Below, in pieces: positions 12,080-22,816 of a stretch of 64,000 bases of DNA. Within the stretch, counting starts at the first letter, position 1. Every line of letters starts with the position of its first letter. A program made the translations under genes and the position numbers. Under the pieces are notes generated by a model. It saw only the letters and a list, made by a program, of their open reading frames with translations, ran no database searches and had not been told where the DNA came from. The DNA lies in NCBI GenBank assembly GCA_015852425.1, contig JAAAIG010000001.1, forward strand, positions 91,757 through 155,756, in the 5' to 3' direction. Origin of the DNA: Gryganskiella cystojenkinii. Lineage: Eukaryota > Mortierellomycota > Mortierellomycetes > Mortierellales > Mortierellaceae.

Positions 12080-12972
12080 GGTTGTTGGGGTAAAAAAATA
12101 AAATAAAGAAAAGGAACAGAGGAAGGAAGGCGAACAAATTACAAACAAATGAGAGGAAATGGTCAGAGAAGAGCGCAGGTGGCTTTTTTTCTTGGATCAT
12201 CTGATTCGCCTTCATTCACGTTTTACTTTCCTGTTGGAGACATGCAGATTGCCCCACTCTTTTGGCGGAACTCTCTGCAGGATCCTGCTTCTGTGCAGAC
12301 TCCGATTTAGCCTGCTGCGCCCAAAATCCCGCCTATCCTTTCTTAGGGATCTTCCAGGCCGCCGATAAACTTGTTACCGGCTTTTTGGTACTGAGAGGCG
12401 CTGCTGGCACTGAGAAGTTCTAATGCACATTTCCTGTGGTTGTGCAGGACGGATTTTTTGAGAATATATAGGACCCGAAATGGCTCGAAAATAATCAGCT
12501 GCATCATATTGATTCGGATTGAATGCATGCTTGGTCCAAAGGAAACTTAAATCAAGAGGCCCCCTCAGGCTTAGAAGCGCCAAGTTGGATTACGGGCTCT
12601 ACCCAACATGCTACAGTAGCCATCCCTGCCCCTCTCGCCAGTAACGAGAGATTCGGGACGCACCAGGATGCGACATGACAGAAGCATCCTTGCAATAGCA
12701 GTCTTTCTCAAAATTCAGCAATCACTCTCTTTGGAGGATCCCTGTCTGAGCTAGTAAAACGCTCTCACGCTAAAAGTGATACCATATATAAAAACAAAGA
12801 ATGTGAAATTTCCTTGATGAAAGAGAGCAAGCGAGGACCTGGAAAGAGGGATGAAGCGCAGGTCAGGTGAAAGACAAGCAGAGACTGATAAAAGAAGAAT
12901 AGCGAACAATGAAAAGACTGTGCGCCTTTTTTTTTGAAAACACTCTATTTTATTTTTTTATGCAGCTGGTTC
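12080..12972. other. Intergenic, upstream of F-box gene
   Basis: About 890 bp between the F-box start and the end of the ABCA gene on the same strand. It should contain the F-box promoter and the ABCA 3' UTR. A 69-codon minus-strand frame at 12374-12583 has no recognisable feature and I do not call it a gene. Nothing else is seen. Confidence 0.4.
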
Positions 12973-15900
12973 TTAGTGATTCAGAGACGGCATGGACGGC
13001 ATAGCCAAGGCAGAGTCGCCTTCGGTCACAATCTTGATAAAGACATCCTCAAGTGTCGTCTGACTAATGCCCCAATCCTCGATCGCTGGGAACAAACCAG
13101 GTTGTTGAGACAGGAAAGAAAAGATCTTTGACAACTGACCTCGCCCTGAATCCGAATGCTGCTGTTGTTGTGGCTGGAGCTCAAACTCGTACGTTGTCGC
13201 GTTCGTAAACTTGTCGATCCTCTTGAACTTTAGTCCCTTCAAGACAACAGCCTCGACTTGTTCACAGGCCTCTTGAAGTCTTCCGGGCTTGGACGAGATA
13301 TTCAACCGGAACCCAGATCCATAAAGATCCTTCAGGTGAAGACTGGTGCCCATACATCTCAAACGACCCAAAGTCATGATCGCGATCTTGTCCGAAAGGA
13401 TATCGGCCTCCTCCATGGAATGGGTGGTCAAGACCAGGGTCTTGTTAACTTTGACACGATGAATAATCTCCCAGATCACTCTTCGGACTGCAGGATCCAA
13501 TCCTGTCGACGGCTCGTCCAAAAAGATGACCTTGTTATCGCCCAACAAAGAGATTGCAATCGAGACACGGCGCTTCTCACCACCAGAAAGACCCTTGACC
13601 TGACGATCCCTGAACTTTGTCAACGACACGGAAGCAATGGCATAAGTCACGGCCTGCTGCTCAAGCGAGGGAGGGATACCACGAAGACGCGAATAGAACA
13701 ACAAATGATCTGCAACTGTGAGATCACCCCAAAGGATATCATGCTGTGGGCAAACGCCAATTTTGGAATGGACCAAGGCCATGTCCGTACGAATATTGGC
13801 CCCGGCCACATGAGCGGTACCAGAGGTAGGAGAGTAAAGACCCGTAAGTAGGTGGATCATGGTAGATTTACCAGCGCCGTTTGGACCAAGAAGACCAAGA
13901 ACAGTATTGGTCTCGACACCAAAGGACATGCCGTTGAGAGCAGGCTCGACCTTGTTGGGGTAACGATGGAAGAGGTTATCGAGGATCAAGGGCGTTTTGG
14001 CAGGCTCGTACTGGGTCTGGACACGGGTGCGCTCAGCGTACACATCGGCGTCGCCGCCGATAAGATCAGAGTCGTCGTTAGCACTGTGGCCGCGGTGATG
14101 AAGACGCGACTCAGGATCACGATCCTCACTCCGGCGGTTGAAGAGAGAGGTGATGGGGAAGTGCCATGGCTTTTGAACACCGTACTCTGAAGGAGCCACG
14201 GCATCGACATATCTATAGAGGAAAGACATACATGAATAGACAGTATAAGTCACAGATTGAAAGAGTATCTTAAGAAAAGTGTGCAAAAAAATACGATACT
14301 TACACTGTCAAGAGTAAGAACAAGAAACTCTCGCCGACAAGCAGCATCAAACATTTGAACAAGATCGTTCCAGCTGCGAAATCGGCCCAACGCATGGGAT
14401 AAAGACCGTTGACACGACTAGATTGCATGATGCCCTGAGAGACAATGTTGAAGAACGAGAATGTTGGGTGGATAAACCATGCCAAGGGTGTACCGTCCTT
14501 AAAAATCTGGCCCGAGACACTCGCCATGATGCACGAGACCGCGACGAGGAAATAGACCATGAGCGTCGCCCGACGAGTGTTGGAAAAGAACGAGGCTACG
14601 AAAAACGCGAGCGTGGTCTGGACATGCGCCCAGAGGATCAGGAGCACTATCAGGATCAAGGGTTGCGTGCGAAGAATCATCTGAGAGCTAACGGCGAGAC
14701 AGGTCAAACAGAAGAACAGACTAAGAATCAACTGCATTGTCATAAACTCGACGTAGTGGGCCGAATAGTACGAGGAAGACTTGAGACCGTTCTGGGTCAC
14801 GGGAAAAAAAAAAAAAAAAAAATAGTCCAGGGTTAGTAAAACTATAGTCATGGACCCTTACTCAAGTCACAATTTTTGAATCAATCGATTTACCATGGCC
14901 ATCATCATACGGTGTTTATCCTCCTTCTCCTGGACCAAGATTGAAACGAACGTCGGCAACAGGAACGACAATCCGAAAGGAAACAAGTAGGACGACATCT
15001 GATTCAAATAGTACCCATCCATGACTTTGGGATCCCAAGCATAAGGCAGAGCCCGGATTCCCTGAGAGATCACATACTGACCCGCATACTTGGTTTTGAC
15101 CATCGCGTTCGTGATCTGGCTTATGGTCAACATCTGCCTCAATCCAGGGGTAGGGGTCTGCTCGTACCCATAGCTGTACTCGGACGTGGGCGGTAATCCA
15201 AACTGCATCGTCATCTGAACTTGGTTCTTGATAGGGTCTGCGGCCTGGAATTCGATACCTCCAAAGGGCATGTTCGCGTAACTATCATAGTAGTGGTCCT
15301 GGGACATGGTCTGGACGATCGAGTCGATCTGCTTTTCGATCGCAGCCACGTTTGGGAGGCCGATAAAGGACTGGACCGTAAAATAGTTGGTAAAATAGCT
15401 GGACATTTGGTCGCCCTTTGCGTTCGGCTTTTCGGTTTGTTTGCTGGTGTATCGAACAGGGATTGCACCTAGGATTCCGGATCCCTGAGCGGTCACAGGC
15501 AGACCTGAGACATTATAGACAACAGGACTGATCGAAGTTCCATCGGGACCGACGGCGTTTACTGGAGGCCAGACATCGGAGTAAAACCTTTGCGTGACAT
15601 TAGGACGGATTCCGAGCCATTGTGCAACCTGGGCGTTCGCTGTGGTATAATAGACGGTCTGGTTGATCGAATACATGTTCCAAAGCGCAGGTGAACGTCC
15701 CATGGGATTGTTTTTTCTGAAATCGTCCTTGAGCTGTTGGACGTTGAACCAGCCGCCAGTTGGAGGTGGTTGATAGTAGCTAAGTAATAACGAGTGACAA
15801 TACATGGAGATCAATCTCAATGTGTTCATCTTATAGACTGTTGTAGTTTTAGCAGAATTTCAATTTTTTATCTGTACCTGTCAGGCTGAGAAAGTGAAGC

Positions 15901-16566
15901 GGCAGTGGCATTTTCGTAAGGAGCCTTGGAAGGATACGATTCTCCAAACCAACGAACGCAGGGCAAAGAAAAAGTACGACCACTGAAACCAGAGGGGTAC
16001 CAAGCAACTGGACCGGGGCTCGCACTATCGAGACCGAAAACGGTATCCTTCTGTGGGTCGGCATCCTTGGAACAGAAATCAACCGTTCCATTCATCCGAC
16101 CGGACCCACGACCACTGCCCATGACGATCGAAAAGATGAAACAGAGTAAGACTAGGATCACGGGCCAGAGGACGAGACAACAGATATTGGTGGAGCGTTG
16201 ACGACGATGGTAGGAGAGGGCTCGACGGGCCAGGGCTCGGAACTGGTACCGGGCCGTCGGCTGGACATTTGTGAAATCGACCGCAGGTGGTAAAGGATCA
16301 TGTTCGTGTTCAAACTGGTTGGTCGCTTTATCGTTTCGGTCGTAAATGTTGGCACGAGAGGAGAGAGTCTCCATGGGGATGGTTTGATGTCCATGATGAT
16401 GATGGTATTGTTGAGTTGGTGGCTGGAGATTTGTTGTGCTCGAGTTGTAAAAGTGAGCGGTGTGGTTGGAGGAGGAAGAGTCCGAGCGTCGTGCAGAAGA
16501 GGATACTGGGTTGTGTTGAGAATGTGTGTTCTCTTGGGTGGGACCCTTCTTTAGGGTCTTAAACAT
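12973..16566 (-). CDS. Half-size ABC transporter, ABCA type, copy 1 (4 exons)
   Basis: ABCA proteins move lipids across membranes; this one has a single transmembrane domain followed by one nucleotide-binding domain, so it probably dimerises. Exons 16566-15878, 15779-14894, 14791-14304 and 14212-12973 join to 1100 residues. A membrane helix near residue 150 follows a basic YHRRQR segment, then a long lumenal loop, then helices in exons 2 and 3. The ATPase lies in exon 4: Walker A GPNGAGKS at 797-804, Q-loop CPQHDILWGDLT from 842, signature LSGGEKRRVSIA, Walker B VIFLDEPSTGLDP and H-loop LTTHSMEEAD. The N-terminal 100 residues are Ser/Asn/His-rich. A paralogue at 50613-54242 shares every intron position and phase. 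Substrate cannot be inferred. Confidence 0.93.
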
Positions 16567-18032
16567 TGTGAATTACAAGTGAATTAAAGGACTATGCACA
16601 AAAATTAAGTATTACTCGGTATTAAAGATATGAAAGGTAACGACTAGAGAGGATTGCAGAAAGAGGAGGAAAAGAAAATGAAAGAGAGGGATAAAGAAAG
16701 AAGAAAAAAATAGTAAACTGTCCAACAGCTGTTGAAGGATTGTGTTGTAAAGACGAACAAAAAAAAAAGAGGGATCGCCCTGGGTATTTATATGAGAAAG
16801 AAGACAGGGAGGGACTCTCAACCATGTGGAGAGGTGGAGAGGCGGCTTTTTTTCTCAAGACACCTGCGAGACTCTATTTTGAATTCTCTCCCCTGTGCTC
16901 AAACATAAGGTTTTTAAAGTTTCAGTGGTACAGTGCCCGACCGACGCCCAATTCTAAATTGGCAGTTGCAGTAGGGGTTAACAAAGAGACCACAGCCTGG
17001 AAAGTTACCGGGCTTTCTTGAGTATGTTTCGTCTTGATACTGCATAACAATTGATCATGATTTCATTGAGCTATCAAACGAGAGACGACGATGAAGGAGT
17101 CCCCTGGTACAGCCTATCAATAGTTCCTTGATCAGGTCCATGTTAGCACGTCAGAACGAACCGTACGAGAAACGGTTGGCTGTCTCTGTTGTGGAACCTA
17201 CTGACTGATCACGCAGAGGGTAAACGCAGCAACCTACTGAACTCTCTGGAGCAGCACCCCTCTTGTAAAACGAATGAATCTTACTCTGACGACCACGACA
17301 CGTAAGTAACGACGAAGTTTCAACTTAAGACGAAGAGGAAGAGAGTTGTCCAAGGACTCTACTTAGCATAAGGTTATGGTGGTCACAAAAAAGACATAGA
17401 GAGAGAATGTTACAGCCCAGGGAAAACGGACCGGATGCCGGCATGCTGAGGGATAACCATACGCACCCAGCTTAGGAACAAAAAAAGCAATCTTGGAAAA
17501 CCTAATTTTGGTTTTATGTTTTGGTTGCACAAAGAGGATTCATATTTCGCCACAGCCTTGCCCAGGAACCCCGAAACATTACACCTTCAAACAATGCTCT
17601 CTTTTCGTCTTTTCGCTTAGTTTGAAAAAAATTCAAGAGAACCATCTTTTGGTCTCGGATTTTGGAAAGAAAAAAGGTGATTCTCTTGGCAATGCCAAGA
17701 AAATGAAATACGCCTGCTTGGCATCCACCATGACTGCATCGGGTTTTACAAACATGAGCGTTTTCTCTGTGATTGTTAGACTACTTCGTAACCCAACAGG
17801 GACCGCCAAGAAAACTCTTTGCTCTGAAGCTCTCAACCACAACATGGACCGAGTAGTGAAGAGCCCTTTTGGACCCTCTTCTTCGGGCTATCACATTGTA
17901 CAACCTACGCAATCGTCCTTTTCCTCATCTTTGTTCCTTCTCTTACCTTGTAGACTAGGTCTGGTAACCATAGTTTTACAAGTAGATAAAAATATGCCCC
18001 GCGCCACCAAATTTATACGAGGGACGTTCAAT
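16567..18032. other. Gene-poor intergenic stretch
   Basis: The first 300 bp hold the CT-rich (minus strand) leader of the ABCA gene. Beyond 16900 I see no coding pattern: a 210-codon plus-strand frame at 17493-18125 has no recognisable motif and runs into the inverted-repeat element at 18033. No RNA gene is evident. Confidence 0.4.
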
Positions 18033-18280
18033 GCGAATAATATTAGCGCTTGTAGTCTAGTCGACTTCGATCGACCAGGTACCACCAGCTTTAGTCGGTC
18101 GATGCCCCAAATAATGATCAACTAGACTAGATCAGCTATGATCTCACACATGGTACTTGAGCTTTGCATGATTTCTATTTCACTGGATAGAAATGGATGT
18201 AAGCGCGAGCCTCCAATCAGATCGACTAAGTCATAGTTGGTCGACATTTTCCACCGGCTACAGGCGCTAAATAATATGCG
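18033..18280. mobile_element. Short inverted-repeat element, possible MITE
   Basis: The left end (18033-18055) and the inverted right end (18258-18280) share an imperfect 23-bp terminal repeat: an AT-rich start followed by AGCGCYTGTAG on both. Inside, AGTCTAGT at 18054-18061 is mirrored by ACTAGACT at 18121-18128, and several TCGAC/GTCGA words recur. The element is about 250 bp with no coding capacity, the size and form expected of a non-autonomous DNA transposon. No target-site duplication could be fixed, so the borders are approximate. A (GAATGC)n tract abuts the right end. Confidence 0.45.
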
Positions 18281-18286
18281 AATCGA

Positions 18287-18308
18287 ACGCGAATGCGAAT
18301 GCGAATAA
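18287..18308. repeat. GAATGC hexamer tandem repeat
   Basis: A short run of GAATGC units (about three, plus a diverged CGAATCGAACGC upstream) directly after the inverted-repeat element. The same word GCGAAT also occurs in the left end of that element. Confidence 0.6.
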
Positions 18309-18576
18309 AACGTGAATATAAGCGAATGTCGTCAACAACAACCGCCGCCAACAAATCCGGATTGACTGAACAAAAGCCTCAATTTAATGCATTTCAATGG
18401 ACCCTCGACGATCCAGGCTGTACCCCAGCTCTCCTTCATTCATCGGATCTCGGACATGCTCAGGTCCTGCTGTCCTTGGAATCGTAGAAGACGCATCTTT
18501 TTCCAATTTTTGGCGATGATTGCGATGCTGTTGGCAATGCTCTGACAGCGGACTCGACTATAAGATCTTCGTCCTT

Positions 18577-19900
18577 CTATAATATATCCCATTCAATCGG
18601 TTTCTCGAAAATGAGCAGCAAGGGACAAGTACGTCGATAGGGCAGAACCTCGGGTCGCAGCAGAGATGTTCGTCGTCTGCGTAGTGCTCGTTCCCAATCC
18701 TTGATCGAGTGAAATTCGGCTTCTTGTAGCTCTGTGAGTCGAGAGAGCAGCAGCAACAAGCTTTGAATCTTGAGACGGGGCTCTGGAGAAAGCACGAGGA
18801 CTTCTTCTTCATTCAGAGGCGGCTGATGATTCAAGGCCGATCCTGGCTCGGTAGCGTGGTTCCCTTCCTCTTCCTCGTCCTCCTCACTGTTAGCCTGTCG
18901 CTCATTAATTGGAGGGATCTCTTCACAGATATCAATCGGCAGCAGCTCCAGACCCCCTTGCATGCTCAAGTCACCTCCCTCAAACCTGCAAGAGGACCAT
19001 CAAGTTCTATCCTATGCAGATGCGTCCCCCGCGGCATGTTTTCAAAGAAAGGTCTCAAGGATTGTAAGGGTTTGGTCGTGATTCAAAGCATCGGGCGAGG
19101 TGAGGATTAAGTTTTCCATCCTCAATGGGGTTGATTCAGGATGCTAAAAGCTATGAACCCGAGCTGGACAGGCAAGAGTCATAAGAAATGCAAGGTCCGA
19201 GTTGACTTCAAGGTCGCCATATGCTCGCCAGTAATCCACTTGCAATACAGTAGATCGAAATGCTCTCGAGAAACGGCCAACTCTTCTGAGCGTCGGCAAA
19301 AGTTTCAGACGCAAAATTGGCCATTTCTCGATGGTGGGATCCATCCCAGTTGAGTGTTCGGAGGCTGGGATAGGCTTGCCAGGGTAAAACTTGTTTCCGT
19401 GGAGATAGACCCTCGACCCCATAAAACGTGATTTCTCAGATCGTTGTCTTCTTCGGGTACTGTCGTTCCAAAAAGAGATCCTCGTCAACATTATCTGTGA
19501 TTTCAGAGTGACGCGTGGCCAGTATTGGTGCTAGAGAAGGAAGGTAGGCCCCGCCAAGATGTAATCGTTCCAGTTGTTGAGCACAGATGGTCCAGCGCTT
19601 AGGTGCATCCTCGATCGAGATGTGGACATAGCGTAGGGTGAGTCGAATGATATCATGGCAGTGGTCTGCTGCTGATCTCCAGACCTGAGGCTCCCTTGGT
19701 TCCAGGTCGATCGCTTCATCAGGACCCCAGTTTTCCTCAGTAATATGATCAGAGGCTCTTGACTCCTCGGGTTGCAAGGTCAAAATGGAACGTTTCTAAG
19801 AGTCGACCACTGTGTATAACCAGGTTGGAGAGCGTTGGCTAACGAGCGACAACCTTTTGTTTGTGAAGCATTTATGGCGTGGATTGTTGCACAGAGAGCT
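18577..19900 (-). pseudogene. Decayed F-box/LRR gene, LRR part
   Basis: Successive leucine-rich segments appear on the minus strand but in different frames, broken by stops. Near 19870-19750 one frame reads TLSNLVIHSGRLLETFHFDL. From about 19740 a second frame reads DIIRLTLRYVHISIED and QQLERLHLGGAYLPSLAPIL. Near 19435-19220 a third reads AYPSLRTLNWDG and WPFLESISIYCIASGLLASI. Further on THLHRIELDGPLAGL and finally LLLLLSRLTELQEAEFHSI appear, the latter like the end of family members. This matches the C-terminal two thirds of the window's F-box/LRR proteins with several frameshifts. No F-box is seen here; a fragment carrying one lies at 21530-21850. I see no splice pattern that would repair the frames. 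Confidence 0.7.
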
Positions 19901-19980
19901 TTGATTGCGTGCGCCGTTGCATCGAATAACATCAAATTTCGTTGTTGCCACTCGCATTACCTTTTTTGCTTCCCAGAAAC

Positions 19981-20601
19981 ATGCTGCTCCCGAAATTGAT
20001 CATCTTCCCTGTTCTGTTAAGCTTGGTAGTTGGATCCTTTGCACAATCGTAAGTCATTTCAAAAAGAGCAGAGAAAAATTAAGATCTGTAGTATCATTTC
20101 TTGTAGTCACAGAAGACAACTATTTACACCATTTTGTTATTTTGCCTAGTGACGATATAGCTGATCCTCTGGATGCTCTCAAAGAGGGTAAGCAATTGAA
20201 AGGTTTCGCTGGAGCTATTTCAGCAGGCAAAGGCAAATGGTTTCTTACTAACAAAAACTCCTCGAGCGGATACTACACTAACTAATATAGAATTTTTTCT
20301 TGAAAAAAGTTTGCGCAAAATCCGACAAATGTGGTAGATACCACGACGTTTTAGAAAGGTGCAGCAGTGGCAGTCCAAACACTCAGGTCGCGGAAGAAGA
20401 AGAAACGTGTGATGAGGAACTGTTTGATTTTCTTCACTGCGTAGATGCATGTGTAAGTGACTTTTCTATATCAACTTATCTGACTTGTCATAAAAGTAAT
20501 ATACTTATTTAATAATATGCAACCTTTCCGCACCTGCTTCAATTTCTCTGCACATGCTAATAAAATAGGTGAGCGAGCTTCTGCTCAATGAGCTTCATTA
20601 A
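19981..20601 (+). CDS. Small Cys-rich protein like cytochrome bc1 hinge subunit Qcr6/UQCRH (4 exons)
   Basis: Exons 19981-20048, 20150-20187, 20310-20452 and 20569-20601 join to 93 residues. The body matches the complex III hinge protein: DPLDALKE, then paired cysteines (CAKSDKC, LERC), then ETCDEELFDFLHCVDACV and a short C-terminal helix corresponding to the family's KLF-LK end. All joins use GT-AG, and intron 3 has a CTAAT branch-point-like word before its acceptor. Residues 1-22 form an N-terminal Lys, a hydrophobic core rich in Leu and Val and a small-residue exit (GSFAQS), like a secretory signal peptide or membrane-sorting presequence. The long acidic tract of classical Qcr6 is reduced to a few residues. 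It may be the real bc1 subunit or a diverged relative. It lies between two decayed F-box fragments on the opposite strand. Confidence 0.72.
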
Positions 20602-21529
20602 AGCCATTCTGAGGCTTTGGGTACAATTGCGACAGTGTGCTTCAAAACCAATCTTTAATGATTTTTCAACACCCAGGCTTGTCGATCAGATTCTCAGTTC
20701 ACAAACACCTCGAGGATAATTGAGCTGTCCTTCGTTCTCTTGGCTCTGTCAATAAAGATTACTGTATCAGTCTGGCCCAATTCACAGGAGTCGGCTTTGC
20801 AAGTTGGGCAAGGCGGCTTTCTTTTTTTTTTTTTGCCTTCACAAGACGCCAGGATCAGACCCACGTTTGTCCTCTCTTTTTCCTCCCTAGACCAGAGTTT
20901 TTTCTCCGGATTACGGCTCTGAATTCAATGCCATGTTCCTCTTCTCCCTGAGGAGTATGAGGAAGACCTTATACAGTATAAAAGAACAACTTATCACAAG
21001 CGGCGCGAAAAGGGAACTACACTCCTAATTGGTATGCAGTAGGATTAAGAGAATGTATTGTGGCTGAGTCTATGTGGCTATGGAAGTGGGATGGCGCTTA
21101 ATCGCGCAAAAGCCAAGAGGACCTGTTTTACCTTTACCATGAACCTTTGATCTTGTTGAACAATACCTTCTTTTTGCCCGACTGTCTCTTACCAACAGTC
21201 CTTTGTGCCGGCTGTCTCCCACCAACAGTATTGGCCCCGATGATGATTCCGGTGCCATCTCCCTTTGTTCCCCGATCAAGTTTGCGCGACAGTAGCAAGT
21301 TTGAGCTTCCACTCTGATAAGTAGTCCCTTTGTACTTTCAATCCTCCCCCATGCAAGCAATCCCCTTTCCCTTTGACGATGCTTGCATCTGCCCTTGTTT
21401 CCGCTGAGCGACCGAGATCCCCAACCTCAGTTCGTTACATCACACCCATGAAAATTGGTGGAGAACCTAGGCAGCTATTGCTGGGTACAGCAATCAGAGG
21501 ATATGGTCAGAGGTCCACTTTACTGTGAG
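20602..21529. other. Intergenic stretch without recognised genes
   Basis: Holds the 3' flank of the Qcr6-like gene. At 21182-21230 the word CTGTCTCYYACCAACAGT occurs twice about 30 bp apart, a small direct repeat. A 96-codon minus-strand frame at 21070-21360 shows no recognisable motif. Nothing else can be supported. Confidence 0.35.
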
Positions 21530-21850
21530 TACTTTTGTCGATATAGCGACAGAGAAACAAAAGAAAGTGTCCAAGAGGGCCGGACAAGCGTAGATCAAGG
21601 TCCGGAGGTGCGTGGCCTCTTGAAAGAGCTTGAACTCTGTCGAAGGCATGGCGCTGAGCTCGAGGTGTCGAATTCGTTGTAGATGACCCTGGATCTGATC
21701 AGGCGCTGGTCATAGAGTTGGGGATGTACTGCAGTCGAGGTTGATATCGGACTAGAGGTAGAAATGGAGAGACTCGAACCATCGACAGTTGACTCGATAG
21801 GCGATCGCTAAGCGAGTGCCTGTTCAGGTACTTGGGGTGACGAGCTCAGA
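21530..21850 (-). pseudogene. Decayed F-box/LRR gene, N-terminal fragment
   Basis: Read on the minus strand, the fragment contains AIAYRVNCRWFESLHFYL, which matches the second half of an F-box (compare LLRCVLVSADWHSSFTPYLY in the gene at 38397), then SDINLDC and, further on, HLQRIRHLELSAMP and FKLFQEATHLRTLIYACP. The latter is the usual link from F-box to LRRs in this family. In-frame stops interrupt it twice, and the first half of the F-box (YLNRHSL) lies in another frame. The homology ends near 21520. With the same orientation and correct order it could be the 5' half of the decayed gene at 18577-19900. Confidence 0.6.
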
Positions 21851-22816
21851 AAAGTTAAAGGTCTTTTTCCATTTGCTTGTCCCTTGTTTCTAGCCTTGCC
21901 GGTCTGTCCTCTTGTATGTGCGATGAGTTGGTTTCGTGGAAAGTGGATTGAGTCATGAATGAGATGAATTCACTCTTTTCTGGTAATGTGCACGTGAAAT
22001 GCACATTCATGGGAATAAAAAAATCTCTCTCCTTGAAAGTCGTGCAACTCCTGATGGTCCTGGCTTGACTGATGTCATATCAAAATTCTACGTGGCCGAG
22101 ACACCACGACCCTGCAGATCTACCTGTTTCTTCTCAATGCGAAGCACGGTGCGGGGATGCTTGAAATCGTTTCCAAGGCGATATCTTTGCTCGTGTTTGT
22201 CCAATGCAGCAGCCTCTAAAATCGACGTGTTGATTGCGGAGAGGAATCCTGTATTTCTATCGTCTCAAAGATCTCAATTGCGACGCAGTGATATGCATGC
22301 TCTGCACTGTTGCAGACAGTATCAGGCATCCAAAAAAGAAAGTGGAGACGAAAACCCTCTCTCTCTCCATTGTTTTCTTCAAGGGCTGTCTTCGCTTGCA
22401 GCTGAGACTGAACGTTGCTTGGTTTAGCTTGCACCCATTTTGCCAACGGCTCTGATTTTTTTGTCGTCTTTGCTTTCCGCACTCCCGTGCATGCCGCTAG
22501 GAGTCAGTGGTCGAGAGAGGAAAGAGTCTCCACGACTTTGGTCCCCCTTGTTCCAACCTTCCAATGCTGGATTGGTTGTACAAACCAAAAACCTTTTCCC
22601 GAGAAGAAAAAGTAAATATGCAGGATAGGGTTTCTGAAGGTGGGGCATCCCGCCGGACTTGCTCGAAAAACAACAAAGCTCCCATCTCTTCCATCCCTCA
22701 TTAGATTTCGCTCTTCTCATTCATCTCAATTCAATCTCTTGTTCACTCGTCATCTCCATCTCTACTTTCCACTCTCACCAACCTTATTACATATATATTC
22801 GCACTATTCATAAATA
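21851..22816. other. Intergenic, upstream of FAD monooxygenase gene
   Basis: About 960 bp. The last 130 bp (22685-22816) are CT-rich and form the leader of the monooxygenase gene. On the minus strand an open frame at about 22255-22088 has a protein-like composition (ILEAAALDKHEQRYRL, HPRTVLRIEKKQVDLQG) but neither start nor recognisable family; it may be a gene remnant. Confidence 0.35.

Noticed and set aside
12374..12583. 69-codon minus-strand frame, possible small gene
   Set aside because: No family resemblance, no clear promoter pattern and an alternative frame of equal length on the same strand.
13258..13851. 197-codon plus-strand frame over the ABCA ATPase domain
   Set aside because: Antisense shadow of a highly conserved coding region; the same kind of frame appears over the paralogue at 51096-51695.
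17493..18125. 210-codon plus-strand frame
   Set aside because: No recognisable motif, low-complexity composition, and it overlaps the inverted-repeat element.
21750..21830. tRNA-like T-arm (GGTTCGAGTC) on the minus strand
   Set aside because: No matching acceptor stem, D-arm or anticodon arm could be folded around it, and the same bases encode NCRWFES of a decayed F-box.
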